Source: Candidatus Nanopelagicales bacterium (lineage in GTDB: Bacteria > Actinomycetota > Actinomycetes > S36-B12). Taken from it: a stretch of 64,000 bases of DNA. Within the stretch, counting starts at the first letter, position 1, and every line of letters starts with the position of its first letter. This document shows, in pieces, positions 51,868 to 61,878 of the stretch. The stretch spans positions 18,342 through 82,341 of the forward strand of contig JAQTZL010000010.1 of the NCBI GenBank assembly GCA_028687755.1, read 5' to 3'. The notes below the pieces were generated by a model, which did not search any database, was not told where the DNA came from, and saw nothing but the letters and a program-made list of their open reading frames with translations. The position numbers were made by a program, and so were the translations under genes.

Positions 51868-52778
51868 CCTTGTGCTGAGCCATCTTCGGCATCAAGGTCA
51901 CGCAAGAACGATTCGAACTGGGCCGCTAGTTCATCGCCTGTTGGGACATTCTCAGGCTCTGTAAATACAGCTCCATTGTCGGTACTGTGAACTTGATCGT
52001 ATTGATGTTCCAAGGCAGCGACGACTGTTGTGAATTCATCGTTACCTTCAAGTTGCTCTTCGATTTCTGACGTTGCTTTTTCGGCAAGTTCATCCAAACC
52101 ATCGGCTGCCAATGCCAGACCTGTAATCATGCTCAAGCTATTCAACAATGTCTGAGCGCTTTGCGGGTATTGAAATTGGGCCAAATAATGCGGAACCTGT
52201 GCGGTGATGCCCATTGAGTCAAAACCCGCTTGGGCAAGATGGAATTCCAACATGGCACCCATATGACCAGGAACCTCGACGTCGCCCACCTGCGAACGAA
52301 AGCCTTGTACGAGTGCAGGGTCTGAACCATGAACGGTAATGCCGATGGTGCGTGTGTGAGGGGCAGGCCAAGGGATACCCGAGGTTGCAACTGCAAGGCG
52401 GATGTTCATTGTCTTGCCAAGATGCGTCACCGCTTTGATGAATCTCATCCACTGGTAATCGGGCTCTGGCCCCGCTAACAACAAGAATCGAGTTCCTTCG
52501 TCATCGATAACCTCATGTAATTGAATCGCTGGAATATCGACACCAGTGAAGTGATCAACAGAATAGGAAAGAATTGGTCTGCGGGCACGGAAGTCCATCA
52601 CTTCATCAACATCGAACGTCGCAATCAAGTGATGCTCGTAAGTTTCGAGAATGTGATCGATCATCATGCGCACTGCGCCACCTGCATCGACATATCCGGT
52701 GAAGGCATGAATCAATACTGGCGCATCATCAAATGTAGGCATTTGATGAACGGTGTACATCTCTTCCGGCGCCCGCAC
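51864..52778 (-). CDS. PAC2 family protein
   Basis: 304 residues. PAC2 (proteasome-assembly-chaperone-like) fold: VLIHAFTGYVDAGGAVRMMID, LLLAGPEPDYQWMRFIKAV and GHMGAMLEFHLAQAGFDS; the C-terminal 60 residues are acidic and helical. Role in bacteria unknown; actinobacteria with or without proteasomes carry it. GTG start with AGGAG five bases upstream. Confidence 0.88.
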   Translation of the reverse strand: MRAPEEMYTVHQMPTFDDAPVLIHAFTGYVDAGGAVRMMIDHILETYEHHLIATFDVDEVMDFRARRPILSYSVDHFTGVDIPAIQLHEVIDDEGTRFLLLAGPEPDYQWMRFIKAVTHLGKTMNIRLAVATSGIPWPAPHTRTIGITVHGSDPALVQGFRSQVGDVEVPGHMGAMLEFHLAQAGFDSMGITAQVPHYLAQFQYPQSAQTLLNSLSMITGLALAADGLDELAEKATSEIEEQLEGNDEFTTVVAALEHQYDQVHSTDNGAVFTEPENVPTGDELAAQFESFLRDLDAEDGSAQG

Positions 52779-52814
52779 AGGATCTCCTCTTAACGAAAAA
52801 TGTCGTGTCTCAAA

Positions 52815-53999
52815 CTATGCACGCTTAGTGACCCGCTTGAGAAGTGATGCCCCCGTGCCCGGATTCTGCTTAAAGAAAACAAGAAATTGTTCAGCCACCT
52901 GACCACTGGCCCAAAATCGATCACGCTGGGCATCATCAAGGCCAAGAGCAAGCTCACACACTTGCGACCACGCAGCACCAACTGCTTTGGTCATACTTGC
53001 TGCGACTGTGGCTGAAATTGCAGAACCTGCAACTGCTCCACCCGGAATAAACTTCAACAAACTTGTCACCGCATACCGACCAGCAAGTGTTGCTCCGCCA
53101 GTGAGCACAACCGAACCTGCCATCGACATCGCGCGCGACTTACTTGGCGGCAATCCGTAGGCGGCCGTGATGCGAGCAATCATGGTTATCTGATTTGGAA
53201 TAAGTAACGCTGCATCGGCAAACGGAATCGGTGTGGCACCAATGCCAGCCGCGATCGTGCATGCCTGATTAATGATCGCGGCTACGGCTTTTTTTTTGCG
53301 CCCGATGTCAACAACTTGAGCGGCGGTCAAGGCTTTTTCAGCAACCTCTGGAACTACGGCATATGTGGCATCAAGGAGATCCTGCAAACCAAATACTGGC
53401 ACATGCGTAAATGCATCAGCTAACGCATTGGTGAGCACAACAGGGCCTGAAATAGGCAAGGAGAGTGCATTGATGTAGGAGGCAAACTCCAGGGCTTCTG
53501 GGTGAATGTTTGCGTGATTCGTCGGCACTTGGGTCAACACGACGATGACCGGTAAGCCCAAATTCACGAGCTTGCTGACAAAATCAACTTGAGCCTGCTC
53601 GAAACGGCGGTCTGACCATCGCACGAGATACCAAGCAGCATGCAACTGCTCCTGAGAAGGCTTGTGCGAGTACTGATCAACGAGTGCGTGAAGTCCTGAC
53701 AGGATCGCATCCCCTGCCATACCGGTTTCAAAACCTTCAGCGTCATACAACCCAAGAAAACTATCAGGCAGTGCGTAATGCGTGAGTCCTCGAGTGACAG
53801 GCTCGCCAATCCCTGTCTTGGCCACATCGCTACCAAACATCGCGTTCACCAACGTTGATTTACCTACGCCGGTCTTACCCACCACCAGCAGGTTGAACAT
53901 CCCCAACGCAGCAAAAGCTTCGGCAAGTTTTTGCTCGAACAGCGATTCAACCTGGGGGCGCGAAAGGTCCGGGACCTGGGTATCGCTTTTGTCAGCCAC
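52815..53999 (-). CDS. Era-like GTPase with C-terminal membrane-type domain (DUF697-like)
   Basis: 394 residues from the GTG at 53999. G1 GKTGVGKS (41-48), G2 Thr in GEPVTRGLT, G3 DAEG, G4 variant TQVP instead of NKxD/TKxD. C-terminal half (about 225-340) has hydrophobic helices and AYGLPPSK, similar to DUF697 proteins. A GTPase-membrane regulator of unknown role. TACGGT directly abuts an earlier GTG (54005) and lies six bases from this one, which therefore is the preferred start. Divergent from the lytic transglycosylase. Confidence 0.8.
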   Translation of the reverse strand: MADKSDTQVPDLSRPQVESLFEQKLAEAFAALGMFNLLVVGKTGVGKSTLVNAMFGSDVAKTGIGEPVTRGLTHYALPDSFLGLYDAEGFETGMAGDAILSGLHALVDQYSHKPSQEQLHAAWYLVRWSDRRFEQAQVDFVSKLVNLGLPVIVVLTQVPTNHANIHPEALEFASYINALSLPISGPVVLTNALADAFTHVPVFGLQDLLDATYAVVPEVAEKALTAAQVVDIGRKKKAVAAIINQACTIAAGIGATPIPFADAALLIPNQITMIARITAAYGLPPSKSRAMSMAGSVVLTGGATLAGRYAVTSLLKFIPGGAVAGSAISATVAASMTKAVGAAWSQVCELALGLDDAQRDRFWASGQVAEQFLVFFKQNPGTGASLLKRVTKRA

Positions 54000-54005
54000 G
54001 CTCAC

Positions 54006-54011
54006 ACCGTA
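54006..54011 (-). promoter_or_regulatory. Putative -10 box of the GTPase gene (TACGGT)
   Basis: Minus-strand TACGGT, six bases (GTGAGC), GTG at 53999. Confidence 0.5.
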
Positions 54012-54034
54012 CGCGGTTCTCGCTCGTTTCGGGT

Positions 54035-54040
54035 TACCGT
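54035..54040 (+). promoter_or_regulatory. Putative -10 box of the lytic transglycosylase gene (TACCGT)
   Basis: TACCGT, six bases (GGTTCC), ATG at 54047. With the opposing box 24 bases away, the divergent pair shares 47 bases. Confidence 0.55.
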
Positions 54041-54046
54041 GGTTCC

Positions 54047-54595
54047 ATGCGTCCCAAACATCGACTTCGATCCATCGTGGTCATAGGAGTTGTTATCGCT
54101 GGCCTTATCGTTTCAGGCAACTGGGCATTGAACACAGCAAAGCACTACGGACTTATCGGCCCTGTTCAGGTGCCTTCCGAATACCGAGCCTTGGTCATGA
54201 GTTCAGCGCAACGCTGCCCCGCTATCTCAGCGGAAATTTTTGCTGCTCAATTGGCAAAGGAAAGTCGATGGAACCCCAAGGCAACAAGTTCTGCCGGTGC
54301 ACAAGGCATCGCTCAATTTATGCCTGAAGTATGGGATCAGGTTGGCATCGATGCCAACGGTGATGGCGCTGCAAATGTATGGGATCCACAAGACGCCATC
54401 CCTTCTGCCGCAGACTTCAACTGCATCAATCGCAAACTCGTGAAGAACGTGAGTGGCAATCGACTAAAGAACACCCTGGCCGCCTACAACGCCGGGCATG
54501 GTGCCGTGCGCAAATACGATGGCGTACCACCATTCCCTGAAACACAAAAGTACGTCAAAGCAATTTTGGAAGATGCCAAGAACATTCGTTGGTGA
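54047..54595 (+). CDS. Lytic transglycosylase (SLT domain), membrane-anchored or secreted
   Basis: 182 residues. N-terminal signal/anchor helix (about 9-25, SIVVIGVVIAGLIVSG), then a goose-lysozyme-like SLT domain with catalytic Glu72 in LAKESRWNPKA, GAQGIAQFMPEVW and LAAYNAGHGAVRKYDG. Cleaves peptidoglycan glycan strands with anhydro-muropeptide formation. Small one-domain form as in actinobacteria. Ends one base before the convergent hydrolase gene. Confidence 0.9.
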   Translation: MRPKHRLRSIVVIGVVIAGLIVSGNWALNTAKHYGLIGPVQVPSEYRALVMSSAQRCPAISAEIFAAQLAKESRWNPKATSSAGAQGIAQFMPEVWDQVGIDANGDGAANVWDPQDAIPSAADFNCINRKLVKNVSGNRLKNTLAAYNAGHGAVRKYDGVPPFPETQKYVKAILEDAKNIRW

Positions 54596-56668
54596 TTAGT
54601 GAGCGCTTGCCTTATCTTCAGCAAGAATTTCAGCCTGCGCGGATGCTACGAGTTCCTTCCAGAGATCACCATTGACCTCTTCGGCACTGCCTCTGACATT
54701 CCAAGACTTCATTTCACGCTTGAGTGCTTCTTTGGCACGCGCTACTTGCTCTGTGACCACGCGACGCTGGGCCCATTGCAATTCACGGGCGCGCAACGCT
54801 TCTTCCATTCTCAGCAATTGGGTTGCAGTTGCAGGAAGGTCATACGTTGAAGTGACAAAGCGAGCAATGTCTTCACGGTAATCGTGACCACGGCGTCCGA
54901 AGATGCCAGGAATCACTTCCATTGCATTAATCATGTCTACGCCCGTCAGCACAAACGAGGTTCCTGGACGCCATCGAGAAGACCTTGGCACTCCTTCGGG
55001 ACGCTCATCAACTGGGCCAAGCCACCAAGGTTGACGCAACAACAAATTTGTTCCGAATTTTGGAATGGGATCGTTGTAATGGCTCAATAAGGTAAATCGA
55101 ATTTTCTCGCGCTGTTCATCGGGAAGATTGAGGTACTCGCCGTAGTTATCGAGTTCGATCATCACACCTTCAGGATCAATCTTTTCCTTATCTAGGCGCC
55201 AAGCTTTTGCGAATTCAGTTGCAGAGGGGGTACCCAAGAAGATTCCAGAGTGCACGAAATCTCGCTCCATCGCTTCAACAGTGCGATGTTGCCAAATATC
55301 TTGCATCGTCAACGCGCCTAGGCTCTCGCCAAACAGCACAAACTTTGGTCGCTTCTCAGGTGGCAAACCACGCATATAGCCGGAGATCGCGTACATCACC
55401 GCACGGTTTTGTTCAACTGCCAGGCCGGTGCGATTTAGCGACATCGGTGATGGCAATAACGAATATTGAATCGTCGCAATCGCACTGTTGCCAAGTGTTA
55501 AATATTCAAGAGCTTCAGCCAAGACATAATTGATGTATCCGGAGCCAGTTGGCGACGCAAAACACAAAACCTCACGATCAAAGGCATTGGTGCGAACCAG
55601 CTCATCAATGAGCAGCTCTACTCGCTCTTCCAGAACGCTTGACGTATCCAAACCAACAAATAAGCGGATTGGGTCATGTGTGGCAGGAGTACCCATCACA
55701 TCTTCGATTTCATCACGCGTCAACACCATGTTGGTGAATCGTCGACCTTCGCGAGAAAGACTGTCGAAAGTCACCAAACTTACTGGACTTCCTGAAACGA
55801 AGGGACTCGTTGGTGGGGTTTCGTAAGCCGGCTCAATGGCTGCTCCGCCCTGTTCTACCCGACGGGTTGCATATTCATATCCCGCAGTGAGCGCACCGCC
55901 AAGTATTCCAAGCGCGACAATGTGGCCAATGGGGTTTGCGACTTCATCGTAATCTGGCGCAACTCGAAGCAGCGACTTTGAAACCTTTGAGGCCAACAGG
56001 CGTTCACCTGCTTGCAAGGCCAACACTCCTGCACCTACACCGATCGCGATGGCCACCGAATTGCGTGTAGAAACCTTGGCAATCGTTGTGTCCCCATATT
56101 CCTCAGCATTTTGATGAACGCGATGAATTTCAAATGCCGAAGCAGCGATGCCTGCCGGTAATGCCAATGGGACATATGAGGTCCAACGCAACCCCGGAAC
56201 CTTCTGACCAATCAGGTCAAAGGTTCCGATGATTCCGCTCAGCGCAGCTCCGGCAAGTGCGACTTTGGAAGAACGTTGAGCAGCCACACGCGTTAAACCG
56301 CGGCGCAACTGCTCATCCTCGTGCGCTGGGAGCGCACGGGCGATGCCTTCTGTTATTCCAGCGACAGCAAGGTTTGTGCCAACATTGAACATCAACTTTG
56401 TCGCTGATGTGGCGTTGGTGCGATCAACACCGCGAGTCTTCATGACTGCATTGCCGAGCGAATCAATGCTGCTCTGAGTCGCTGTTACTAACGAGAGTGT
56501 GGCAGCCGAAATAACACCCGTAGCAATTGCTTGGTCCATAGTCTTGCGTGGCTGTAAACCCGGCTCAAACGATGGACCAACAGCTGCAGCAGCAGCAAAG
56601 AGCGCCACGCGCTCTGCCAAACTTCGATTTGGACCCAAGGCACCCACAACGCGGCTCATGAAACTCAT
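54596..56668 (-). CDS. Abhydrolase_9 family membrane-associated alpha/beta hydrolase
   Basis: 690 residues. The N-terminal half is helical and membrane-associated with several hydrophobic stretches; the C-terminal half has the family's VGLDTSSVLEERVELLIDEL, CFASPTGSGYINYVLAEALEY and FGESLGALTMQD (Ser nucleophile). This two-domain layout is that of the Abhydrolase_9_N/Abhydrolase_9 family common in actinobacteria, of unknown substrate; lipid or envelope ester work is an inference. The ATG lies 26 bases from the next gene on the same strand. Confidence 0.83.
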   Translation of the reverse strand: MSFMSRVVGALGPNRSLAERVALFAAAAAVGPSFEPGLQPRKTMDQAIATGVISAATLSLVTATQSSIDSLGNAVMKTRGVDRTNATSATKLMFNVGTNLAVAGITEGIARALPAHEDEQLRRGLTRVAAQRSSKVALAGAALSGIIGTFDLIGQKVPGLRWTSYVPLALPAGIAASAFEIHRVHQNAEEYGDTTIAKVSTRNSVAIAIGVGAGVLALQAGERLLASKVSKSLLRVAPDYDEVANPIGHIVALGILGGALTAGYEYATRRVEQGGAAIEPAYETPPTSPFVSGSPVSLVTFDSLSREGRRFTNMVLTRDEIEDVMGTPATHDPIRLFVGLDTSSVLEERVELLIDELVRTNAFDREVLCFASPTGSGYINYVLAEALEYLTLGNSAIATIQYSLLPSPMSLNRTGLAVEQNRAVMYAISGYMRGLPPEKRPKFVLFGESLGALTMQDIWQHRTVEAMERDFVHSGIFLGTPSATEFAKAWRLDKEKIDPEGVMIELDNYGEYLNLPDEQREKIRFTLLSHYNDPIPKFGTNLLLRQPWWLGPVDERPEGVPRSSRWRPGTSFVLTGVDMINAMEVIPGIFGRRGHDYREDIARFVTSTYDLPATATQLLRMEEALRARELQWAQRRVVTEQVARAKEALKREMKSWNVRGSAEEVNGDLWKELVASAQAEILAEDKASAH

Positions 56669-56694
56669 GGCGCCAATCCTGCCAGTTGTTCAGG

Positions 56695-58068
56695 CTAGGT
56701 GGTAACCGTTGATGGTCCTGGAGTTGGTGAACTCGGGGCAGGCACGCTGGAGGTGCTTGGCGCTGGAGTGGGTACCTGCGTTGGTACCGGTACTGGCAAT
56801 GGCAGCCCGCCGAGGGCAGATTTACGCACCCAACTTGTCCATGGGATGTTCCACAGGCCGCCGGAGCCATTACCGGGGGCTGCGGTTTCACCCAAGGTAT
56901 TCGTGTAGATGAACACGTCGCCTGGAATGGTGTTATCAAAGATCCACTTCGCGTTGTCTTCGAACATGTTGGTGCAACCGTGCGAACCGTTCCATTTACC
57001 CAATCGACTTACGGCCCACGGTGCCGAGTGAATGAACTCTCCTGATGGGGTCAGTCGAGTGTTCCACTTGGCATCCAGGCTGTACTGATCCTCAGGAGCG
57101 GTTAAACCCAGAGCCTGACTGGTGTAGGTCTTTTGGGGCTCTTTTTTCGTACTAATGACCTTGACGCCATTACGAGTGCGCCAATCGGGTCCGCCTAGTG
57201 AAATTTTAAAAGACTTCACTTTTTGACCATCGATATAGACATTCATTACGTGCGCACTGCCATCAACCCGGCCCACGAGCGAACGGGCAGTTTTGAAACT
57301 GTAGGTCGTACCAAGGTTTGAACTACCAACCAACGTTGAACCACCACTCACACCAAGATTGGCTGAGTCCAATGACGATGTGATGGTAATCGTTGAGTGG
57401 CCAGGCCAAAAACCTGTTGGCCGGTAAATGATTGTGCGCGCATCCTGCCAAGCCCAACGACCGGGAACCAGTTGCGTTGCACCAGTCGAGTCCGAGGTTG
57501 CAGACACAGTGAGGTGACGTTCCACAACCGCTTTATTAGGAATATCGCGGGTGAATCTCAACTGCGGCAAGGTGCCGATACCTACCCGGGTTACCGACCC
57601 ATCCACACCGAGATCATTGCTCGCAGCATCAAAACGTGCGGTGACATTGACACGCGAACGCGGAAGCTTGGCTAACTTGTCTGCGTCTTCTGCGGTTGGA
57701 ACAACCGGAACACCTGCACCTTTGGCACTGGGCTCACTCGGTCCTGCAGAGTTCACCGAACGCAACGCAACGATGTAGCGCAATCCATTGGTGAGCCCGC
57801 CAACCTTGCACACTCCATCAACCGTGCCGCAGCTCGACCAAGTGTTACCAGCATTAGAAGTCACCTGCACATCTGTCACGGGGTAACTGAAGTTATTCAC
57901 CGGCAAGACGTAAGAGATCTGAAGCGATCCACTTCCCGATGGCGTGACCGCTGCAATTTTTGGCGGATCTGGGTACGGCGCGACCGCCATCGCGGGCGAG
58001 GTCACTCCAATCAGGGCGCCGGACAGACCTAAGGCGACGCTGATGCGACGAAAACGTGGGGAAAGCAC
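56695..58068 (-). CDS. Exported L,D-transpeptidase (YkuD) with N-terminal Ig/FnIII-like domains
   Basis: 457 residues from the GTG at 58068. Signal peptide cleaved after PAMA28, then a fibronectin-III-like domain (about 33-115), an Ig-like domain, and the YkuD catalytic domain with HSAPWAVSRLGKW and SHGCTNM (catalytic Cys365). The C terminus is a Pro/Ser/Thr-rich tail of about 35 residues. Forms 3-3 crosslinks in peptidoglycan and is carbapenem-sensitive in this family. TACAGT six bases before the GTG favours this start over the longer frame. Confidence 0.9.
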   Translation of the reverse strand: MLSPRFRRISVALGLSGALIGVTSPAMAVAPYPDPPKIAAVTPSGSGSLQISYVLPVNNFSYPVTDVQVTSNAGNTWSSCGTVDGVCKVGGLTNGLRYIVALRSVNSAGPSEPSAKGAGVPVVPTAEDADKLAKLPRSRVNVTARFDAASNDLGVDGSVTRVGIGTLPQLRFTRDIPNKAVVERHLTVSATSDSTGATQLVPGRWAWQDARTIIYRPTGFWPGHSTITITSSLDSANLGVSGGSTLVGSSNLGTTYSFKTARSLVGRVDGSAHVMNVYIDGQKVKSFKISLGGPDWRTRNGVKVISTKKEPQKTYTSQALGLTAPEDQYSLDAKWNTRLTPSGEFIHSAPWAVSRLGKWNGSHGCTNMFEDNAKWIFDNTIPGDVFIYTNTLGETAAPGNGSGGLWNIPWTSWVRKSALGGLPLPVPVPTQVPTPAPSTSSVPAPSSPTPGPSTVTT

Positions 58069-58074
58069 GCTCTT

Positions 58075-58080
58075 ACTGTA
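58075..58080 (-). promoter_or_regulatory. Putative -10 box of the L,D-transpeptidase gene (TACAGT)
   Basis: Minus-strand TACAGT, six bases (AAGAGC), GTG at 58068. Confidence 0.55.
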
Positions 58081-58249
58081 AATCGGGTTATGGCAGGATC
58101 CAAACCCAGCGTGATTGAGACGAGGACCACCTTGCCGTTCTCTGGGCACGGGGCAATGGAAGGGCTAATCTTGGGGTTCTGCGCAACTCGAATCCGAGAA
58201 GCGCTTTTATCGCGAGCAAATAGCACTCCTGTGTGCGAGAGGATCGGCA

Positions 58250-61200
58250 GTGGCCACGGAATCCATGGACCCATTCGGCGCTAATGAGTGGCTCGTTGAA
58301 GAGCTCTACGACCTCTATAAGCAGGACAAGAACAAAGTAGACCCACATTGGTGGGAGTTCTTTGCCGATTACACGCCACCTTCAGCAGCTGGTGCCCGTC
58401 CAGTGACCGCCACTCCTAGTGCCCCAGTTGCTGCGCCCGCTGCCCCAGCATCACCGACCGCTGTAGTGCCAACGAGTGCTCCTGCCACACCTACTGCTGC
58501 ACCAAAGGCAGCCGATGCCAGCGCTGTTGTTCTCAAGGGTCCCGCAGCACGCGTTGTGACCAACATGGAAGCCAGCCTCACCGTTCCAACAGCAACCAGC
58601 GTTCGCGCAGTGCCTGCTCGACTCCTCGAAGACAACCGTGTGGTCATCAACAACCACTTAGCTCGCACCCGTGGCGGCAAGGTCTCCTTTACTCACCTCA
58701 TCGGCTTTGCCATTGTTAAGGCCGCATCAGAGATTCCAGAAATGAATGGCCGCTACACCGAGCTTGATGGCAAGCCTGCGCTTGTGGCTACTGATCAAGT
58801 CAATCTCGGTCTGGCCATCGACATGAGCAAGCCTGATGGCACGCGTCAACTCTTGGTACCGAGCATCAAGGGTGCACAAGATATGGACTTCGCTCAGTTC
58901 CATGCCGCTTATGAAGACACCGTTCGCAAGGCTCGCAATAACAAGCTCACGGTCGATGATTTTGCTGGAACCACCATGTCACTCACCAACCCTGGTGGCT
59001 TGGGCACGAACATGTCGGTTCCTCGCTTGATGACAGGTCAAGGGTGCATCATCGGTGTGGGTTCCTTGGATTACCCAGCTGAATGGGAAGGCGCATCTGC
59101 AGAATCCATTGCTCGTAACGCTGTTTCACGCATCTTGACTCTCACATCCACGTACGACCACCGCATCATTCAAGGTGCGCAATCAGGTGAATTCTTGCGC
59201 CGGATTCATCAATTGCTCCTTGGCAAGGATGGCTTCTACGACGAAATCTTCCGCTCACTGCGCATTCCTTATGAGCCAATTCGTTGGGCCAAGGACATCT
59301 CCGCTAGCCATGAGACGGACCTCAGCAAGGCAACACGCGTTCAGGAAATCATTAACGCCTACCGAGTCAGTGGTCACTTGCTCGCCGAAGTTGATCCGCT
59401 TGAAGCACATCAGCCAGCACACCCAGACCTGGACACCATGGCGCATAGCCTCACCTTGTGGGATCTTGATCGCGTCTTCCCTACCGGTGGGTTCGGCGGC
59501 GAACAGCTAATGAAGTTCCGCGACATCTTGAAGGTATTGCGCGATTCTTATTGCCGCACTATCGGCATTGAATACATGCACATCCAAGATCCAGAGCAAC
59601 GCAAGTGGATTCAGGATCAGGTAGAAGCCCCGTTTGTGCGACCAGAACGCGAAGAGCAATTACGCATCCTTCGCAAACTCAACGAAGCCGAAGCACTCGA
59701 ATCATTCCTGCAAACCAAGTTCGTCGGACAAAAGCGATTCAGTCTCGAAGGCGGCGATTCACTTATTCCACTGGTTGACGCGATCATGATTGATGCAGCA
59801 GACGCACAGTTGCAAGAGGTTGCAATCGGCATGCCACACCGTGGTCGTTTGAATGTGCTCACCAACATCGCGGGTAAGTCATACGCACAGGTCTTCCGTG
59901 AATTCGAAGGCGACTTTGGCCCGGAAATGGTTCAAGGCTCCGGTGACGTGAAGTACCACTTGGGAACATCGGGAACATTTACTGCTCCAAATGGTGCCAC
60001 CACTGGCGTGTATCTCGCTGCCAACCCGTCACACCTGGAAGCTGTCGACCCTGTCCTTGAAGGCATCGTGCGCGCAAAGCAAGACCTGCTGCCTAAGGAT
60101 CAACGCGATCGCTTGCTTCCGATCCTCATGCACGGTGACGCTGCATTCGCTGGCCAAGGCGTAGTTCTTGAAACCTTGCAAATGTCACAGATTCAGGGCT
60201 ACCGCACTGAAGGAACGATTCACATCGTCGTGAACAACCAGGTTGGTTTCACCACAAGCCCGCGCTACAGCCGTTCGTCAACATATTCAACTGACGTTGC
60301 CCGCACGATTCAGGCACCGATCTTCCACGTGAATGGTGATGACCCCGAGGCTGTTGTGCGTGTTGCGCAACTTGCCTTCGCATTCCGCATGAAGTTCCAC
60401 AAGGACGTCGTGATCGACATGGTGTGCTACCGCCGCCGCGGTCACAATGAAGGTGACGATCCATCGCTCACCCAACCACTCATGTACAAGATCATCGACA
60501 ACAAGCGCTCAGTGCGTAAGCACTACACAGAGGCGCTCATTGGTCGCGGTGACATCACTATGGAAGAAGCCGATGAAGCCTTGAAGCACTTCCAAGGTCA
60601 GCTCGAGCGCATCTTCCAAGAAACCAAGATCGACCCCGAGCAGGCCTTCAGCGATATTGCTCAAGACATCATTGAACGCGGAAGTCGCGAACTCACTCGC
60701 CAAACTCCTGCCTGCGAAGTTGATACTTCGATCACGCAAGAGCAGATCGACACCATCATCGCTTCGCAGTTGCATATGCCAGAAGGCTTTGCCGTTCACC
60801 CTCGCTTACAGCCACAACTTGAGCGACGTGCACAAATGGTTGCCGCTGATGAAATTGATTGGGGCATGGGTGAAGCGCTTGCGTTCGGCTCACTCCTCCT
60901 GGAAGGCCGCACTATCCGCCTTGCCGGTCAAGACTCACGTCGAGGCACCTTCGGCCACCGCCATGGTGTCATCGTTGATAGCAACACCGGCTGGCAATAC
61001 AAGCCGCTCAAGCAGTGCTACCGCGATGGCGCGAAGCTTTCAATCTATGACTCACTTTTGAGTGAGTACGCAGCAATGGGCTTTGAATATGGCTACTCGG
61101 TTGCACGCCCTGATGCTCTTGTCATGTGGGAAGCACAATTTGGTGACTTTGCCAATGGAGCACAGACCATCATTGATGAATACATTTCATCGGGTGAGCA

Positions 61201-61876
61201 AAAGTGGGGTCAGCGATCAGCAGTGACCTTGCTGCTGCCTCATGGCTATGAAGGCCAAGGCCCTGACCACTCGTCAGCTCGCATTGAACGCTTCTTGCAA
61301 CTTTGTGCTCAAGACAACATGACTGTTGCCTATCCATCAACACCTGCTTCGTACTTCCACCTGTTGCGCTGGAAGGTTTACGGCAAGCTCACTCGCCCAT
61401 TGGTGATCTTCACTCCGAAGTCGCTATTGCGCAATAAGGCTGCGGCTTCTAAGAAGGCTGACTTCACTACAGGAACCTTCCGTGCGGTTATTGGTGATCC
61501 AGCGGTCAATCCAGCAAACGTGAAGACAGTGTTGCTGTGCAGCGGCAAGGTTTACTACGACCTCCTCGCTCACCGCGAAAAGACCGGGGCAAACGACGTT
61601 GCGATTGTTCGCGTTGAACGCCTTTATCCAATCCCACATAAGACATTGCCTTTAGCCTTGCAGGGTATGGACAATGCTGAAGTTCGCTGGGTTCAAGAAG
61701 AGCCAGCAAACCAAGGTGCGTGGAGTTTCATGGCGATGAACTTGCCTGCGATTCTCAATCGTCCGATCACTGGTGTTACGCGTCCGTCTTCGTCATCACC
61801 TGCAGTAGGTGTGCATGCACGTCACGAAGAAGAGCAGCACGCATTGGTCGAGCAGGCCTTTGCACCACGAAGCTGA
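58250..61876 (+). CDS. kgd: Multifunctional 2-oxoglutarate metabolism enzyme (Kgd/OdhA type)
   Basis: Actinobacterial fusion of E2-like and E1 modules of 2-oxoglutarate dehydrogenase: thiamine-dependent decarboxylation plus acyl transfer. 1208 residues: N-terminal segment (ANEWLVEELYDLYKQDKNKV), an Ala/Pro/Thr-rich linker (about 45-100) in place of a lipoyl domain, the acyltransferase domain (about 105-340) with the His motif TYDHRIIQGAQSG, and the E1 part with AIGMPHRGRLNVL, GDAAFAGQGVV and NNQVGFTTSP. GTG start with AGAGGA six bases upstream. Without a lipoyl domain the partner E2p of pyruvate dehydrogenase is needed, as known for the family; it is not in the window. Confidence 0.96.
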   Translation: MATESMDPFGANEWLVEELYDLYKQDKNKVDPHWWEFFADYTPPSAAGARPVTATPSAPVAAPAAPASPTAVVPTSAPATPTAAPKAADASAVVLKGPAARVVTNMEASLTVPTATSVRAVPARLLEDNRVVINNHLARTRGGKVSFTHLIGFAIVKAASEIPEMNGRYTELDGKPALVATDQVNLGLAIDMSKPDGTRQLLVPSIKGAQDMDFAQFHAAYEDTVRKARNNKLTVDDFAGTTMSLTNPGGLGTNMSVPRLMTGQGCIIGVGSLDYPAEWEGASAESIARNAVSRILTLTSTYDHRIIQGAQSGEFLRRIHQLLLGKDGFYDEIFRSLRIPYEPIRWAKDISASHETDLSKATRVQEIINAYRVSGHLLAEVDPLEAHQPAHPDLDTMAHSLTLWDLDRVFPTGGFGGEQLMKFRDILKVLRDSYCRTIGIEYMHIQDPEQRKWIQDQVEAPFVRPEREEQLRILRKLNEAEALESFLQTKFVGQKRFSLEGGDSLIPLVDAIMIDAADAQLQEVAIGMPHRGRLNVLTNIAGKSYAQVFREFEGDFGPEMVQGSGDVKYHLGTSGTFTAPNGATTGVYLAANPSHLEAVDPVLEGIVRAKQDLLPKDQRDRLLPILMHGDAAFAGQGVVLETLQMSQIQGYRTEGTIHIVVNNQVGFTTSPRYSRSSTYSTDVARTIQAPIFHVNGDDPEAVVRVAQLAFAFRMKFHKDVVIDMVCYRRRGHNEGDDPSLTQPLMYKIIDNKRSVRKHYTEALIGRGDITMEEADEALKHFQGQLERIFQETKIDPEQAFSDIAQDIIERGSRELTRQTPACEVDTSITQEQIDTIIASQLHMPEGFAVHPRLQPQLERRAQMVAADEIDWGMGEALAFGSLLLEGRTIRLAGQDSRRGTFGHRHGVIVDSNTGWQYKPLKQCYRDGAKLSIYDSLLSEYAAMGFEYGYSVARPDALVMWEAQFGDFANGAQTIIDEYISSGEQKWGQRSAVTLLLPHGYEGQGPDHSSARIERFLQLCAQDNMTVAYPSTPASYFHLLRWKVYGKLTRPLVIFTPKSLLRNKAAASKKADFTTGTFRAVIGDPAVNPANVKTVLLCSGKVYYDLLAHREKTGANDVAIVRVERLYPIPHKTLPLALQGMDNAEVRWVQEEPANQGAWSFMAMNLPAILNRPITGVTRPSSSSPAVGVHARHEEEQHALVEQAFAPRS

Positions 61877-61878
61877 TC

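Noticed and set aside
58069..58149. Longer N terminus of the L,D-transpeptidase
   Set aside because: Upstream residues are non-homologous and would put the signal sequence internally; TACAGT six bases before 58068 supports the shorter form.
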